A stretch of DNA of 64,000 nt. Source: Chitinophagaceae bacterium (GTDB lineage Bacteria > Bacteroidota > Bacteroidia > Chitinophagales > Chitinophagaceae). The stretch covers positions 62,001 through 126,000 of the forward strand of contig JAHBTK010000001.1 in NCBI GenBank assembly GCA_019638625.1, given 5' to 3'. This document shows, piece by piece, positions 26,552 to 35,377 of the stretch (positions are counted from its first letter, which is position 1; every line of letters starts with the position of its first letter). The position numbers and the translations under genes were made by a program. The notes below the pieces were generated by a model that did no database searches, was not told the origin of the DNA, and was given only the letters and a program-made list of their open reading frames with translations.

Positions 26552-27265
26552 CTAACGGCGGGCCAGTGTTTTAGCCAGTTTTTTCAATTGTCCGCTGGTC
26601 TGGTACCCGCTTACTCTTTTCAACTCCTTACCATTATGGTAAATTGCCAAAACCGGGATTGCTTCTACCTGTAGTTCTTTTGTAAGCATCCTGGCTTCAT
26701 CAATGTTCAACCTGTAGACAGTGATCTTTCCCTTATACTTTTTTGAGAGGTAGGATAGTGAAGGTTCCATTTGTTTACAGGGGCCACACCAGGGACCATA
26801 AAAATCAACCAGTATTTTAGGATGATGCAGTAAAAGGCTATCAAAATCAGCTTTTACAAATTTATTGGCTTTCGTTACCGGTATGCCGGCAACCACCGGC
26901 AGCCCTTTATTTTCCCAAAGCATAATACCACCTGCAAGGTCATATACTTCCTTAAAACCCATCTTTTCAAGTTGCCTTGCGGCATCCGCGCTTCTGCCAC
27001 CGCCTTTGCAATAAACCATTACCGGCAGGTTCCTGTCCAGGCTTTGCAATTGCTGCAGGAACCCGGCATCGTAGATATCAATATTGCGGGCGCCTTCAAT
27101 AAAACCTGTTTGAAACTCTTCCGGCGTACGCACATCCACCACCTGCGGGTGTTTTATGGAATCGAGGCTTTTTTTAAACTCCGCGGGTTGCAGCAGCCTG
27201 CTGCGCTGCGCATATGCATTCAGACAGCCCAATAAAAGGATCACTATGAATAATCTGGTTCTCAT
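26552..27265 (-). CDS. Exported rhodanese-thioredoxin fusion protein
   Basis: I chose the ATG at 27265 (237 residues), preceded by an AACAGG stretch; an upstream GTG adds seven residues and falls inside a palindrome. A signal peptide ends near NAYAQ. The first domain (about residues 25-125) is rhodanese-like, with VVDVRTPEEFQTGFIEGARN and the active-site loop VYCKGGGRSADAA, where Cys would carry the persulphide. The second (about 130-237) is thioredoxin-like with FYGPWCGPCKQMEPSL, the WCGPC redox motif, and the cis-Pro loop EAIPVLAIYH. The fusion suggests a periplasmic thiol or sulphur-transfer role in which the two domains exchange electrons or sulphane sulphur. It is divergent from kdsC. 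Confidence 0.88.
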   Translation of the reverse strand: MRTRLFIVILLLGCLNAYAQRSRLLQPAEFKKSLDSIKHPQVVDVRTPEEFQTGFIEGARNIDIYDAGFLQQLQSLDRNLPVMVYCKGGGRSADAARQLEKMGFKEVYDLAGGIMLWENKGLPVVAGIPVTKANKFVKADFDSLLLHHPKILVDFYGPWCGPCKQMEPSLSYLSKKYKGKITVYRLNIDEARMLTKELQVEAIPVLAIYHNGKELKRVSGYQTSGQLKKLAKTLARR

Positions 27266-27275
27266 GACCTGTTTT

Positions 27276-27290
27276 TTGTGTGACACACAA
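27276..27290. promoter_or_regulatory. Perfect inverted repeat upstream of the rhodanese-thioredoxin gene
   Basis: TTGTGTG-A-CACACAA is a perfect 7-bp inverted repeat around one central base, ending 10 bp upstream of the chosen ATG at 27265 on the minus strand. Its symmetry and position are those of a repressor operator, but no regulator with such a site is recognised and chance cannot be excluded. Confidence 0.35.
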
Positions 27291-27328
27291 TTTTTCTAAA
27301 ATTATTGCTTTTGACGGCTGTCCGGCAT

Positions 27329-27359
27329 TTTGCATTCATTTTTTTGTGTATTATGTTTG
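27329..27359 (+). promoter_or_regulatory. Bacteroidota-type promoter for kdsC
   Basis: TTTG (27329-27332), a 19-nt spacer and TATGTTTG (27352-27359) match the Bacteroidota consensus TTTG-N19-TAnnTTTG exactly. Transcription would start about 5-8 nt downstream, that is at or next to the ATG at 27365, predicting a leaderless or nearly leaderless mRNA. Confidence 0.6.
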
Positions 27360-27364
27360 CCGGT

Positions 27365-27886
27365 ATGAACATATTAGAAAAATTTAGAAGTATTAAAACT
27401 TTTGTATTTGATGTAGACGGCGTGATGACAGACGGTTCAATAGAGGTAAAGGGCGGCAGGGAATATATCCGTACGCTGAACACCAAAGACGGATATGCGC
27501 TGCAGCTTGCGGTAAAAAAAGGGTTTAACATCGCGGTGATCACAGGGGGATATATGCCCGCCGTGATAGAGCGGATGAACTTCCTGGGCATCGATAAAGC
27601 ATACCAGTCAGTAAAGGACAAAATGGAATGTTTTGAAGCCTACAGCCGGGAACATGGTATTGACCCTCTGCAGACTTTATATATGGGCGATGATATTCCG
27701 GATTACCCGGTGATGAAAACAGTAGGATTGGCCAGTTGTCCTTTGGATGCGGTGCCCGAAGTGAGGGAGATCTCGCACTATATCTCGCCATTTAACGGTG
27801 GCCGTGGTTGTGTAAGAGATGTGCTGGAAAAAGTGTTGAAGCTGAACGGCTGTTGGGAAGTGAGCGCGGATATAGGAAGCATATAA
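27365..27886 (+). CDS. kdsC: 3-deoxy-D-manno-octulosonate 8-phosphate phosphatase (KdsC-type HAD)
   Basis: KdsC removes phosphate from KDO-8-phosphate, giving KDO for lipopolysaccharide inner core. The protein (173 residues from the ATG at 27365) has HAD motif I FDVDGVMTDG with the nucleophile and acid/base Asp, motif II in VITGGY, and motif IV GDDIPDYPVM, and it lacks a large cap domain, as expected for the tetrameric C0 KdsC group. The frame is open upstream to 27305, but family members begin close to the motif NILEKFRSIKTFVFDVDG, and the promoter just upstream supports the later start. It stands alone, without other kds genes nearby. A general HAD phosphatase of the same subgroup cannot be fully excluded. 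Confidence 0.88.
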   Translation: MNILEKFRSIKTFVFDVDGVMTDGSIEVKGGREYIRTLNTKDGYALQLAVKKGFNIAVITGGYMPAVIERMNFLGIDKAYQSVKDKMECFEAYSREHGIDPLQTLYMGDDIPDYPVMKTVGLASCPLDAVPEVREISHYISPFNGGRGCVRDVLEKVLKLNGCWEVSADIGSI

Positions 27887-27946
27887 ATCATACCCGTTTT
27901 ATTTACCTTAGCTTTAAATTATTTTAATTTAAATAAACTATAACTT

Positions 27947-29131
27947 ATGGCTGCGCGTACAGATCAGTTTGTGAGTCCCGACTACGTATTACTGGATGAA
28001 TTGCTTACGGAAGAACAAAAGCTGATCAGGGAGTCGGTGCGGGCTTGGGTTAAAAAAGAGATTTCCCCGGTAATAGAAGACTATGCCCAGAGGGCAGCCT
28101 TCCCGGAATTTATAGTAAAACAACTGGGAGACCTGGGTTGTTTTGGTCCTACCATACCGCCCGAATATGGCGGCGGCGGACTGGATTATATCAGCTATGG
28201 ATTGATGATGCAGGAACTGGAACGGGGAGACAGCGGGGTAAGGTCTACCGCGTCTGTACAGGGAAGCCTGGTGATGTTTCCCATTCACGCCTATGGAAGT
28301 GAAGCGCAGAAAAAGAAATTTTTGCCAAAATTGGCCAGTGGTGAATGGCTGGGTTGTTTTGGTTTAACGGAGCCTGACCATGGCTCTAACCCGGCAGGGA
28401 TGCTCACCCGCTTTACGGATGCCGGCGACCATGTGGTACTGAACGGCGCCAAGATGTGGATCAGCAATGCGCCTTTTGCACAGGTAGCGGTGGTGTGGGC
28501 AAAAGACGAGAATGGAGATATCCGGGGGCTGATCGTTGAAAGAGGTATGGAAGGGTTTAGCACTCCCACCACCCATGATAAATGGAGTTTGCGGGCGTCT
28601 GCTACAGGTGAGTTGGTATTTGATAATGTAAAAGTGCCTAAAGAAAATATTTTCCCGGAAATCAGGGGACTTAAGGGACCTTTAGGCTGCCTCACCAAAG
28701 CCCGCTTCGGTATAGCCTGGGGAGCAACAGGAGCCGCTATGGATTGTTATGATACGGCCCTGAGATATTCAAAGGAAAGGATACAGTTCGACCGGCCGAT
28801 TGGCGGGTTTCAGTTGCAGCAGAAAAAGCTGGCGGAAATGATAACGGAGATCACCAAGGCGCAATTGCTGAACTGGCGTATCGGTGTGCTGATGAGCGAG
28901 GGAAGGGCAACTCCCCAGCAGGTAAGCATGGCTAAACGCAACGCCTGTTTTATGGCTACCAACATCTGCCGGGATGCCCGGCAGATGCTGGGTGGAATGG
29001 GGATAACCGGGGAGTATTCCGTTATGCGTCATATGATGAACCTGGAAAGTGTTATCACCTACGAGGGAACACATGATGTTCACCTGCTGATTACCGGTAT
29101 GGATGTTACCGGGTTGAATGCCTTTAAATAA
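27947..29131 (+). CDS. Acyl-CoA dehydrogenase, probably glutaryl-CoA dehydrogenase
   Basis: This 394-residue flavoenzyme has the acyl-CoA dehydrogenase layout: an N-terminal helical domain, a middle beta domain with GCFGLTEPDHGSNPAGM and KMWISNAPFAQVAVVWAK, and a C-terminal helical domain with ERIQFDRPIGGFQLQQKKLAEM and ARQMLGGMGITGEYSV. The catalytic Glu is in VITYEGTHDVH near residue 372. The YEGTHDVH signature together with FGLTEPDHGS and the SVQGSLVMFPIHAYGSE segment is what glutaryl-CoA dehydrogenases show, which oxidise and decarboxylate glutaryl-CoA to crotonyl-CoA in lysine and tryptophan breakdown. No partner gene for that pathway is adjacent, so the substrate assignment is by similarity only. 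Confidence 0.85.
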   Translation: MAARTDQFVSPDYVLLDELLTEEQKLIRESVRAWVKKEISPVIEDYAQRAAFPEFIVKQLGDLGCFGPTIPPEYGGGGLDYISYGLMMQELERGDSGVRSTASVQGSLVMFPIHAYGSEAQKKKFLPKLASGEWLGCFGLTEPDHGSNPAGMLTRFTDAGDHVVLNGAKMWISNAPFAQVAVVWAKDENGDIRGLIVERGMEGFSTPTTHDKWSLRASATGELVFDNVKVPKENIFPEIRGLKGPLGCLTKARFGIAWGATGAAMDCYDTALRYSKERIQFDRPIGGFQLQQKKLAEMITEITKAQLLNWRIGVLMSEGRATPQQVSMAKRNACFMATNICRDARQMLGGMGITGEYSVMRHMMNLESVITYEGTHDVHLLITGMDVTGLNAFK

Positions 29132-29157
29132 ATACCCTTCAAACAAAAATTACCGGC

Positions 29158-29664
29158 GTGAAAATTTTTCTTCTTGGATTCATGGGCACCGGCAAAACCT
29201 ATTGGGGAAAGAAGTGGGCGGAACAGCATGGACTGGCGTTTTATGACCTGGATACCTGCATAGAAGAGACTGCGGGCATAACCATTCCGGAGATATTTTC
29301 GTTATATGGGGAAGAAGGTTTCCGAGACCTTGAACGGCAGGCGCTGCACCGTTTTGAAAACGAAGCCTGTTTTATACTGTCAACGGGTGGCGGCACACCC
29401 TGTTTTTTTGATAATATGGACTGGATGAAGCAGCAGGGAACAACCGTGTACCTGGAGACTCCGGTGGATATTCTTAAAAAAAGGCTGATGGACGAAAAAA
29501 AACATCGTCCCCTGGTAAGAGACCTGTCCGGGGATGAGATCGGGCAATTCATCACCAATAAGCTGGCTGAAAGGAATGCCTGGTATCGCCGGGCAGATGT
29601 GATTTTGAACACCGAATCCATTTCTGATAGTACCTTTACCCAAATTCAATCAAACGATGTCTAA
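29158..29664 (+). CDS. aroK: Shikimate kinase
   Basis: AroK phosphorylates shikimate at the 3-hydroxyl with ATP in aromatic amino-acid synthesis. The 168-residue protein starts at a GTG and shows the Walker A loop GFMGTGKT (residues 7-14), the DLD shikimate/Mg site in YDLDTCIEE, FRDLERQAL, the STGGGTP loop, and the lid region with KKHRPLVRD. All key family motifs are present and the length is typical. It overlaps the DUF423 gene by 8 nt, so the two are translationally coupled. Confidence 0.93.
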   Translation: MKIFLLGFMGTGKTYWGKKWAEQHGLAFYDLDTCIEETAGITIPEIFSLYGEEGFRDLERQALHRFENEACFILSTGGGTPCFFDNMDWMKQQGTTVYLETPVDILKKRLMDEKKHRPLVRDLSGDEIGQFITNKLAERNAWYRRADVILNTESISDSTFTQIQSNDV

Positions 29665-30088
29665 ACGATTTGTCCGGTATGCTGCTTTATTGGGAGCGCT
29701 CAGCGTGATCCTGGGAGCCTTTGGTGCACACGGATTGAAGAAACTCGTATCCCCTGAAGCAGTTGCCACTTTTGAAACAGGAGTCCGTTACCAGTTTTAT
29801 CACACCTTCGCTTTACTGGGGGTTGGTTTTTTATACCGGCGTATGCCGGGAAAACTGATGGAATGGGCAAGCATCCTTTTTATTTCCGGTATCGTTCTTT
29901 TCAGCGGTTCATTATATGTTCTTACTTTCCTGGAAGCAACAGACAATGTGGGATTGAAGGGAATAGGCGCCATTACGCCCCTGGGCGGGCTTTGCTTTGT
30001 TGCAGGCTGGCTTTGCCTTTTCGTTCAGTCGCTTAAAACCGAATACCCGGCCAGGCGGGAAAAAAAGGATAACTCTCCGGAGGATTAG
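29657..30088 (+). CDS. DUF423 family small integral membrane protein
   Basis: This 143-residue protein has four predicted membrane helices (YAALLGALSVILGAFGAHGL, YQFYHTFALLGVGFLY, ASILFISGIVLFSGSLYVLT, ITPLGGLCFVAGWLCLFV), matching the YgdD/DUF423 family with its GAFGAHGLK and TPxGG signatures. The charged C-terminus is cytoplasmic. The function of the family is unknown. It overlaps aroK by 8 nt and converges with the sensor kinase gene with only 4 bp between stops. Confidence 0.88.
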   Translation: MSKRFVRYAALLGALSVILGAFGAHGLKKLVSPEAVATFETGVRYQFYHTFALLGVGFLYRRMPGKLMEWASILFISGIVLFSGSLYVLTFLEATDNVGLKGIGAITPLGGLCFVAGWLCLFVQSLKTEYPARREKKDNSPED

Positions 30089-30092
30089 CAGA

Positions 30093-32066
30093 TCACAGGT
30101 CTGCCCGGAGAATAGTATAGTTTTTCATATCGGTGGTCACTATTTCTGTTGTGCCATCGATCAGTTTCATTCGCCTGTTAATAATACTTTCAATATTTTC
30201 CTTCATTAATTTTTCATTCCCGCCGGTATATGCTATCTTAATGGTGATCGTGTTATCAACGATCGTTACCTGCACATCCGCTTTTGGTATATAAAGGTTT
30301 CTCAGCGCCATAAACACCTCTTTGTATGCCAGGAAAATATTTCTTCGTTTTACGCCGGTTACTTCTATCTCCGGCGCCTGCTCCGGTGCTTGTATGGTAT
30401 ATTGGATATGGTGGTTTTCCGAAAACTCGTGGGTGAAGCTTTTTATGTAAGTGATTAGGTTCTCCAATGTGTCGTTGGATGCTTTCATGCTCCAGATAAT
30501 AGCATTCATTTTGCCGAGCAGATCATTGGCGGAGGAAGAAATTTTTTCTATTTCCGGCAAATCGGTATCATTCGTTCTTTGTTTCGCCAGTTCGCTCAGC
30601 AGGCGGATAGCGGTCATACCTCCACCCAGTTCATCGTGCATGTCTGCAGAAATACGGTTTCTCTCATCCTGCAGTGTTTTCATTATGTTGAGTTGTTTTT
30701 CAAATTCCTGCTTTTCTTCTTTTTTTATCAAGGCTTCTTCCTGTTTTGTTTTCTCGATCAGTTCCATGCGATTCTTATAGGTAAGCCCCAGCAGGAAAAA
30801 TGAGAATTCCCCTATTATGCCCAGTTCATAGTAAAACAGGGCATGGGTAAGCACAGTATCCTGCGACACTGGGCTCACGGTAATAAGCATGGAAATAAGA
30901 CCGAAAACAATAATACACGCGTTGCCGTACACAATGTAGTTCATCAACCTGTTACGTTGTTTCAACCCGGCTACTACGAAAAAAATACCGACCGCTACGA
31001 TGATATACTTCATGACCATTTCCATCAATTCAAGCCCCGTGATGCTGTCAGAAGAAAAATACAGGAAGGAATAGACAAGCCCAAAGGCAATGACCAATAC
31101 CTCGGCGGTGGTTATTACTTTATTCAGAAAAGGATAACGGCTTCTATCAATGGAAAGAAATTTCCTGAGGAAGGCTGTATAGAATAACAGCCCTGTCAGC
31201 AGTAGCATAAAATCCAGGTACTCTTCAAAAAAATAGTTGAAATGAGAGGTGGAAAGATATAACTGTGTTTTCAGGAATAGTATTATGGCTGTTGATAACG
31301 CATACAGGCTGTAGTATAAGAACTCCCGTTTACGATTAAACAGGTAATTTGAAAAAGAAAATATGATCATCATGCCCAGGATGCCTACCAATATGAAAGT
31401 GAGAATGTTCAGCGACTCGTTGTCGCTTTTGGTAGCTTCGAAGTGCAGTGCCAGGAACGAAGGATGTACCATTTCCGGGCGGAAAGTATTCACCTGTATT
31501 TTTACGGGTTGAAACAAAGCGTATAGTATGATGCTTTCTTTGGGAGCCAATACTACTGCCCTGTACGCATCCCCGTTCCGGCTAGGTCCGGCCATTGGCG
31601 GGAGTGCCGTAATTTCCTCCGGTCTGGAAATGCATTGCTGATACAGATGATACGACTTAAAATAGTGACCCGGATACAGGAAGATCTTCCTGGAACTGTC
31701 TGCAAAGTTGACGAGTGTCAGCTTTACATAAATATACCTGGAGTTAACATTCCCGCGTATTTTCCCTGATAGGGGAAGAATGTTGTATACCGGTTGGTAG
31801 TCGAGGTCCGGTAGTTCGCTCAAGCTGCTCACCGGCTTTTCAACAATGGATATTCTGTATTGAGAAGGAGAAATAAGGTAGTTGTTTTGGATGCTGGACA
31901 CCCTGATCACACTGTCAGGAGTGATTTGTCCCTTTACAGTATAAAAGAACAAAATGATGGTTAGGGTCAATATCGTCCTGCAGATGTTCGGCAATTTCTT
32001 TGTTAACAACGTTACAAATTTATATACAAAGCCACTTATACCACCCCGGCAAATACCCCATACCAC
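30093..32066 (-). CDS. 7TM-DISM sensor histidine kinase-like protein with degenerate ATPase region
   Basis: This 657-residue protein has a signal/anchor near the start, a periplasmic 7TMR-DISM extracellular sandwich (about residues 55-215, including RYIYVKLTLVNFADSSRKIFLY), then seven membrane helices (about 220-415), a coiled coil, and a dimerisation helix with the HisKA_3/LytS-type H-box ISADMHDELGGGMTAIRLL, putative phospho-acceptor His477. The last 140 residues should be the HATPase domain, but the N-box Asn of KEALNN-type motifs is replaced (KEVFMALRNLY) and no DxGxG loop is visible. It may be a scaffold or allosteric partner rather than an active kinase. No response regulator lies next to it. 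Several in-frame starts are possible. Confidence 0.8.
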   Translation of the reverse strand: MVWGICRGGISGFVYKFVTLLTKKLPNICRTILTLTIILFFYTVKGQITPDSVIRVSSIQNNYLISPSQYRISIVEKPVSSLSELPDLDYQPVYNILPLSGKIRGNVNSRYIYVKLTLVNFADSSRKIFLYPGHYFKSYHLYQQCISRPEEITALPPMAGPSRNGDAYRAVVLAPKESIILYALFQPVKIQVNTFRPEMVHPSFLALHFEATKSDNESLNILTFILVGILGMMIIFSFSNYLFNRKREFLYYSLYALSTAIILFLKTQLYLSTSHFNYFFEEYLDFMLLLTGLLFYTAFLRKFLSIDRSRYPFLNKVITTAEVLVIAFGLVYSFLYFSSDSITGLELMEMVMKYIIVAVGIFFVVAGLKQRNRLMNYIVYGNACIIVFGLISMLITVSPVSQDTVLTHALFYYELGIIGEFSFFLLGLTYKNRMELIEKTKQEEALIKKEEKQEFEKQLNIMKTLQDERNRISADMHDELGGGMTAIRLLSELAKQRTNDTDLPEIEKISSSANDLLGKMNAIIWSMKASNDTLENLITYIKSFTHEFSENHHIQYTIQAPEQAPEIEVTGVKRRNIFLAYKEVFMALRNLYIPKADVQVTIVDNTITIKIAYTGGNEKLMKENIESIINRRMKLIDGTTEIVTTDMKNYTILRADL

Positions 32067-32087
32067 TAAAGGATGGAAGTAACACCT

Positions 32088-32095
32088 TATCTTTG
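32088..32095 (+). promoter_or_regulatory. -7 promoter element of ftsK
   Basis: TATCTTTG matches the Bacteroidota -7 consensus TAnnTTTG and lies 25 bp upstream of the ftsK ATG. No clear TTTG -33 element is present at the usual spacing, so the call rests on the -7 box and its position. Confidence 0.45.
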
Positions 32096-32120
32096 CCGGT
32101 AATATTACAGAATATTTTTC

Positions 32121-34595
32121 ATGGCCAATACATTAAAAAAGAAAAAAAGTAAGTCGGAAGAAAATCGTCCGCAACTTTTACCGGACAGGGAGGAGAAGGT
32201 GAAAATGAAGGAATTGGTAAAGGATGAGCGGACGTATAAAATAGCCGGCAGCGTATTATTACTAACAGCCTTTTTTTTGTTTATTGCTTTTACTTCCTAT
32301 TTATTCACGTGGCGACAGGACCAGGATAAGGTTTTGCTGGGTGCAAAAAAGCTCTTGTTTGAAGATGGCATTATTACTGCCAACCTTTTAGGCAGAATTG
32401 GTGCTTATATATCCCATGTTTTTTTTTACGAGGGGTTTGGAGTATCCTCCTACCTGTTTTGTTTATTCTTTATCATAGCCGGGATCAATCTGCTTTTCGG
32501 GCGGCGGATATTTTCTGTTAAGCGCAATATTCGTTATGTCCTGGTCGGGCTGCTTTATTTCAGTACAGCGCTGGCATTTATTACTTCAGGGAGCGTATTT
32601 CCCTGGGGCGGAGAGATAGGCAATATCTCTGCCAGATGGCTTACCAACCTGATAGGCGGGTTGGGTGCTGCCGCGGTATTGTTCGCGGCAGGTTTTGCAT
32701 ATTTCATCTGGCGGTTCAATCCGCAGTTTTCTTTCACTATGCCCAAAAGAAAGAAGGTACAGGAGGATATTTCGGACAGGGAAACACCGGTTGACAATTC
32801 TTTCTCCGACGAGGCTAAATTGTTTATAGAAGGTACGGAAAAGCCGAGGGGGAACAAGACCAAACACAGCGGGGGAGTGGTAGTGATCCAGCCGAATGAT
32901 ATACCGGAGCCTGAACTGAAGGAGGAGTTGAAGATCGTGGAGAAATCATCGGGGAAAAAGAAACAGCAGGATGCCGACCTGGAATTGCAGATAAAACCAA
33001 CCCGTGACGCGGAGCCGGAAGAAGAAACGGGGGACGAAAATGAAACCGGTGAAGAGGAAACAGAAGACGCAATAAAAAAGGTAGAGAATCTTCCTCCATA
33101 CGATCCTGTGCTGGATTTGAGAGATTACCAGTATCCCTCACTCGATCTGCTGGAAACACACGGCAGTGAAAAAATTGTGCTGGATTCCGACGAACTGAAA
33201 GCTAACAAGATACAGATCGTTACTACCCTGAAAAACTATGATATTGAGATAAAGGAAATTTTTGCCACGGTAGGCCCCACGGTTACGCTGTACGAGATTG
33301 TACCTGCCGCGGGAGTACGTATTTCCCGTATCAAGAACCTGGAAGATGATATTGCCCTTAGCCTCGCGGCCCTGGGTATCCGCATAATAGCGCCCATACC
33401 CGGAAAAGGGACTATCGGTATAGAAGTGCCGAATGTTAAGAAAGCAATTGTGAGTATGAAGGGAATGCTGTCTGTTGAAAAATTTCAGCAGAATAAATTT
33501 TCACTCCCGATCGCTCTCGGTAAAAAAATTGATAACGACCACTTCATTGTAGATCTGGCTACCATGCCCCACCTGCTGATGGCAGGGGCAACGGGGCAGG
33601 GAAAATCCGTGGGTATTAATGCGATACTGGTTTCCCTGTTGTATAAAAAACACCCGTCGCAGTTGAAACTGGTGATGGTAGATCCTAAAAAAGTAGAGCT
33701 CAGTATCTATAAAGTAATAGAAAAGCATTTTTTGGCCAAGTTGCCGGGTGAGGAGGAAGCGATCATTACCGATACCAAAAAAGTAGTGCATACTTTGAAT
33801 GCGCTCTGTATTGAAATGGATAACCGGTACGACCTGCTGAAGGAAGCCGGCTGCCGAAATATAAGAGAGTACAATGAAAAATTTGCAGCCCGGAAGCTGA
33901 ACCCTGAAAAAGGACATCAGTTCCTTCCGTTTATTGTACTCGTAATAGATGAGTTTGCCGACCTGATCATGACCGCCGGAAAGGAAATAGAAATGCCGAT
34001 TGGCAGGCTGGCGCAGTTGGCAAGAGCGGTGGGTATCCATCTTATCATTGCTACACAGCGTCCCTCCGTAAATATCATTACGGGTACCATCAAAGCCAAC
34101 TTCCCTGCACGGATCGCTTTTAAAGTATCTTCAAAAATAGATTCCCGCACCATTCTTGATACCGGTGGCGCTGAACAGTTAATAGGAAGAGGAGATATGC
34201 TGGTTTCCTATAATGGCGAATTGACGCGTGTGCAATGTGCCTTTGTAGATACGCCGGAGGTGGAGGCGTTAGTAGATTTTATAGGCGAACAACGCGGCTA
34301 TCCGCAACCGTTCTATTTGCCTGAATATGTGGATGAAAAGGAACTGGAGAGTCGGGACTTCGACTCCGGGAACAGGGACCCGCTGTTTGAAGAAGCAGCC
34401 CGCCTGATCGTACAGAGCCAGATTGGCTCCACATCACTGTTGCAACGTAAGATGAAGCTGGGATATAACCGGGCCGGCCGGTTGATGGACCAACTGGAGG
34501 CAGCCGGAGTTGTAGGTCCCAACCAGGGCAGCAAAGCGCGGGATGTACTTTTCAGGAGTGAAATGGAACTGGCGGAATTCCTGGAGGCATTATAA
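32121..34595 (+). CDS. ftsK: FtsK/SpoIIIE-family DNA translocase
   Basis: FtsK anchors at the division septum and pumps chromosome ends so that dimers are resolved. The 824-residue protein has four membrane helices in residues about 40-205, an acidic linker (about 215-335, with many E, D and K), then the motor. The motor has an alpha domain (LKNYDIEIKEIFATVGPTVTLYE), a Walker A loop GATGQGKS at residues 489-496, Walker B VLVIDEFADLI, and RAVGIHLIIATQRPSVNIITG. The C-terminal winged-helix gamma domain (STSLLQRKMKLGYNRAGRLMDQLE) reads the KOPS orientation sequences. Length and order are normal for the family. The lolA-like gene follows after 93 bp, a neighbourhood common in Bacteroidota. Confidence 0.95.
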   Translation: MANTLKKKKSKSEENRPQLLPDREEKVKMKELVKDERTYKIAGSVLLLTAFFLFIAFTSYLFTWRQDQDKVLLGAKKLLFEDGIITANLLGRIGAYISHVFFYEGFGVSSYLFCLFFIIAGINLLFGRRIFSVKRNIRYVLVGLLYFSTALAFITSGSVFPWGGEIGNISARWLTNLIGGLGAAAVLFAAGFAYFIWRFNPQFSFTMPKRKKVQEDISDRETPVDNSFSDEAKLFIEGTEKPRGNKTKHSGGVVVIQPNDIPEPELKEELKIVEKSSGKKKQQDADLELQIKPTRDAEPEEETGDENETGEEETEDAIKKVENLPPYDPVLDLRDYQYPSLDLLETHGSEKIVLDSDELKANKIQIVTTLKNYDIEIKEIFATVGPTVTLYEIVPAAGVRISRIKNLEDDIALSLAALGIRIIAPIPGKGTIGIEVPNVKKAIVSMKGMLSVEKFQQNKFSLPIALGKKIDNDHFIVDLATMPHLLMAGATGQGKSVGINAILVSLLYKKHPSQLKLVMVDPKKVELSIYKVIEKHFLAKLPGEEEAIITDTKKVVHTLNALCIEMDNRYDLLKEAGCRNIREYNEKFAARKLNPEKGHQFLPFIVLVIDEFADLIMTAGKEIEMPIGRLAQLARAVGIHLIIATQRPSVNIITGTIKANFPARIAFKVSSKIDSRTILDTGGAEQLIGRGDMLVSYNGELTRVQCAFVDTPEVEALVDFIGEQRGYPQPFYLPEYVDEKELESRDFDSGNRDPLFEEAARLIVQSQIGSTSLLQRKMKLGYNRAGRLMDQLEAAGVVGPNQGSKARDVLFRSEMELAEFLEAL

Positions 34596-34658
34596 AAATT
34601 TTAAGGGTTATCATTAAACCAATAGACGTATAGAGCCGTCTTACAACAATAAGTATCC

Positions 34659-34666
34659 TATTTTTG
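34659..34666 (+). promoter_or_regulatory. -7 promoter element of the LolA-like gene
   Basis: TATTTTTG fits TAnnTTTG and lies 22 bp upstream of the ATG at 34689, so the gene can be expressed independently of ftsK. No good -33 element is visible. Confidence 0.45.
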
Positions 34667-34688
34667 CACTCGCAAAAAAAATAGTTTG

Positions 34689-35348
34689 ATGAAAAAAATA
34701 TTACCATTATTTCTGTTAGTGTTCTCATTCTCAATGGCTTGGGCTCAAAGTGGCCCTGGCTCCAGTGATCCCGAAGCTAAAAAGATACTGGATGCGGTTA
34801 CTGCCAAATTCAAGACTTACAGTACTGTTAAGGCCAGTTTTACCTTTCAGGTGGAGGATGCCAACGGAAAAGTGCAGGGTACTAAAACCGGTACTGCCTA
34901 TTTGAAAGGCGACCAGTATAAAGTGGAACTGACGGACCAGGAGATATTCTGCGATGGGAAAACCGTATGGACCTATGACAAGGCAAGCAATGAAGTGCAG
35001 GTAAGTAAGTTTGACGCGTCTGAAAACAGCTTCACTCCCCAGAAAGCATTTACCAATTTTTACGATAAAGACTTTCTCTACAAGTTGAATGATGAAAAAA
35101 AACAGGGTGGTAAAACCCTGCAAGAAATTGAGCTCACGCCAACAGACAAGGGTAAAGCCTTTTTTAAGATACTGGCTTATGTGGACAAACTCTCCAAAAA
35201 TATAGTATCCACCAAATTATTTGAGAAGAATGGCAGCAGGTATGTTTACAACGTAACCAGTTTTACACCTAATGCCAAAATAGATAATTCGGCATTCACA
35301 TTTGATGCAAAGAAATATCCCGGCGTGGAAGTGATCGATTTAAGATAG
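34689..35348 (+). CDS. LolA-like periplasmic outer-membrane lipoprotein carrier
   Basis: LolA ferries lipoproteins through the periplasm. The 219-residue protein has a signal peptide (ILPLFLLVFSFSMAWAQ) and the open half-barrel pattern of the family: ILDAVTAKFKTYSTVKASFT, a TGTAYLKGDQYKVEL strand, EIFCDGKTVWTYDKASNEVQV, and the C-terminal VYNVTSFTPNAKIDNSAFTF. The start is the ATG at 34689; the frame also offers a TTG one codon upstream. The position after ftsK is conserved in the phylum. A strong terminator follows. Bacteroidota LolA proteins differ from the enterobacterial one, and the LolB partner is generally missing. Confidence 0.85.
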   Translation: MKKILPLFLLVFSFSMAWAQSGPGSSDPEAKKILDAVTAKFKTYSTVKASFTFQVEDANGKVQGTKTGTAYLKGDQYKVELTDQEIFCDGKTVWTYDKASNEVQVSKFDASENSFTPQKAFTNFYDKDFLYKLNDEKKQGGKTLQEIELTPTDKGKAFFKILAYVDKLSKNIVSTKLFEKNGSRYVYNVTSFTPNAKIDNSAFTFDAKKYPGVEVIDLR

Positions 35349-35377
35349 CGTTGTTGTTTTAATTTGAATGAACAATG

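Noticed and set aside
30073..30108. CTCCGG...CCGGAG inverted repeat between the convergent DUF423 and kinase genes, considered as terminator
   Set aside because: The stem is asymmetric with a large bulge and no T-run on either side.
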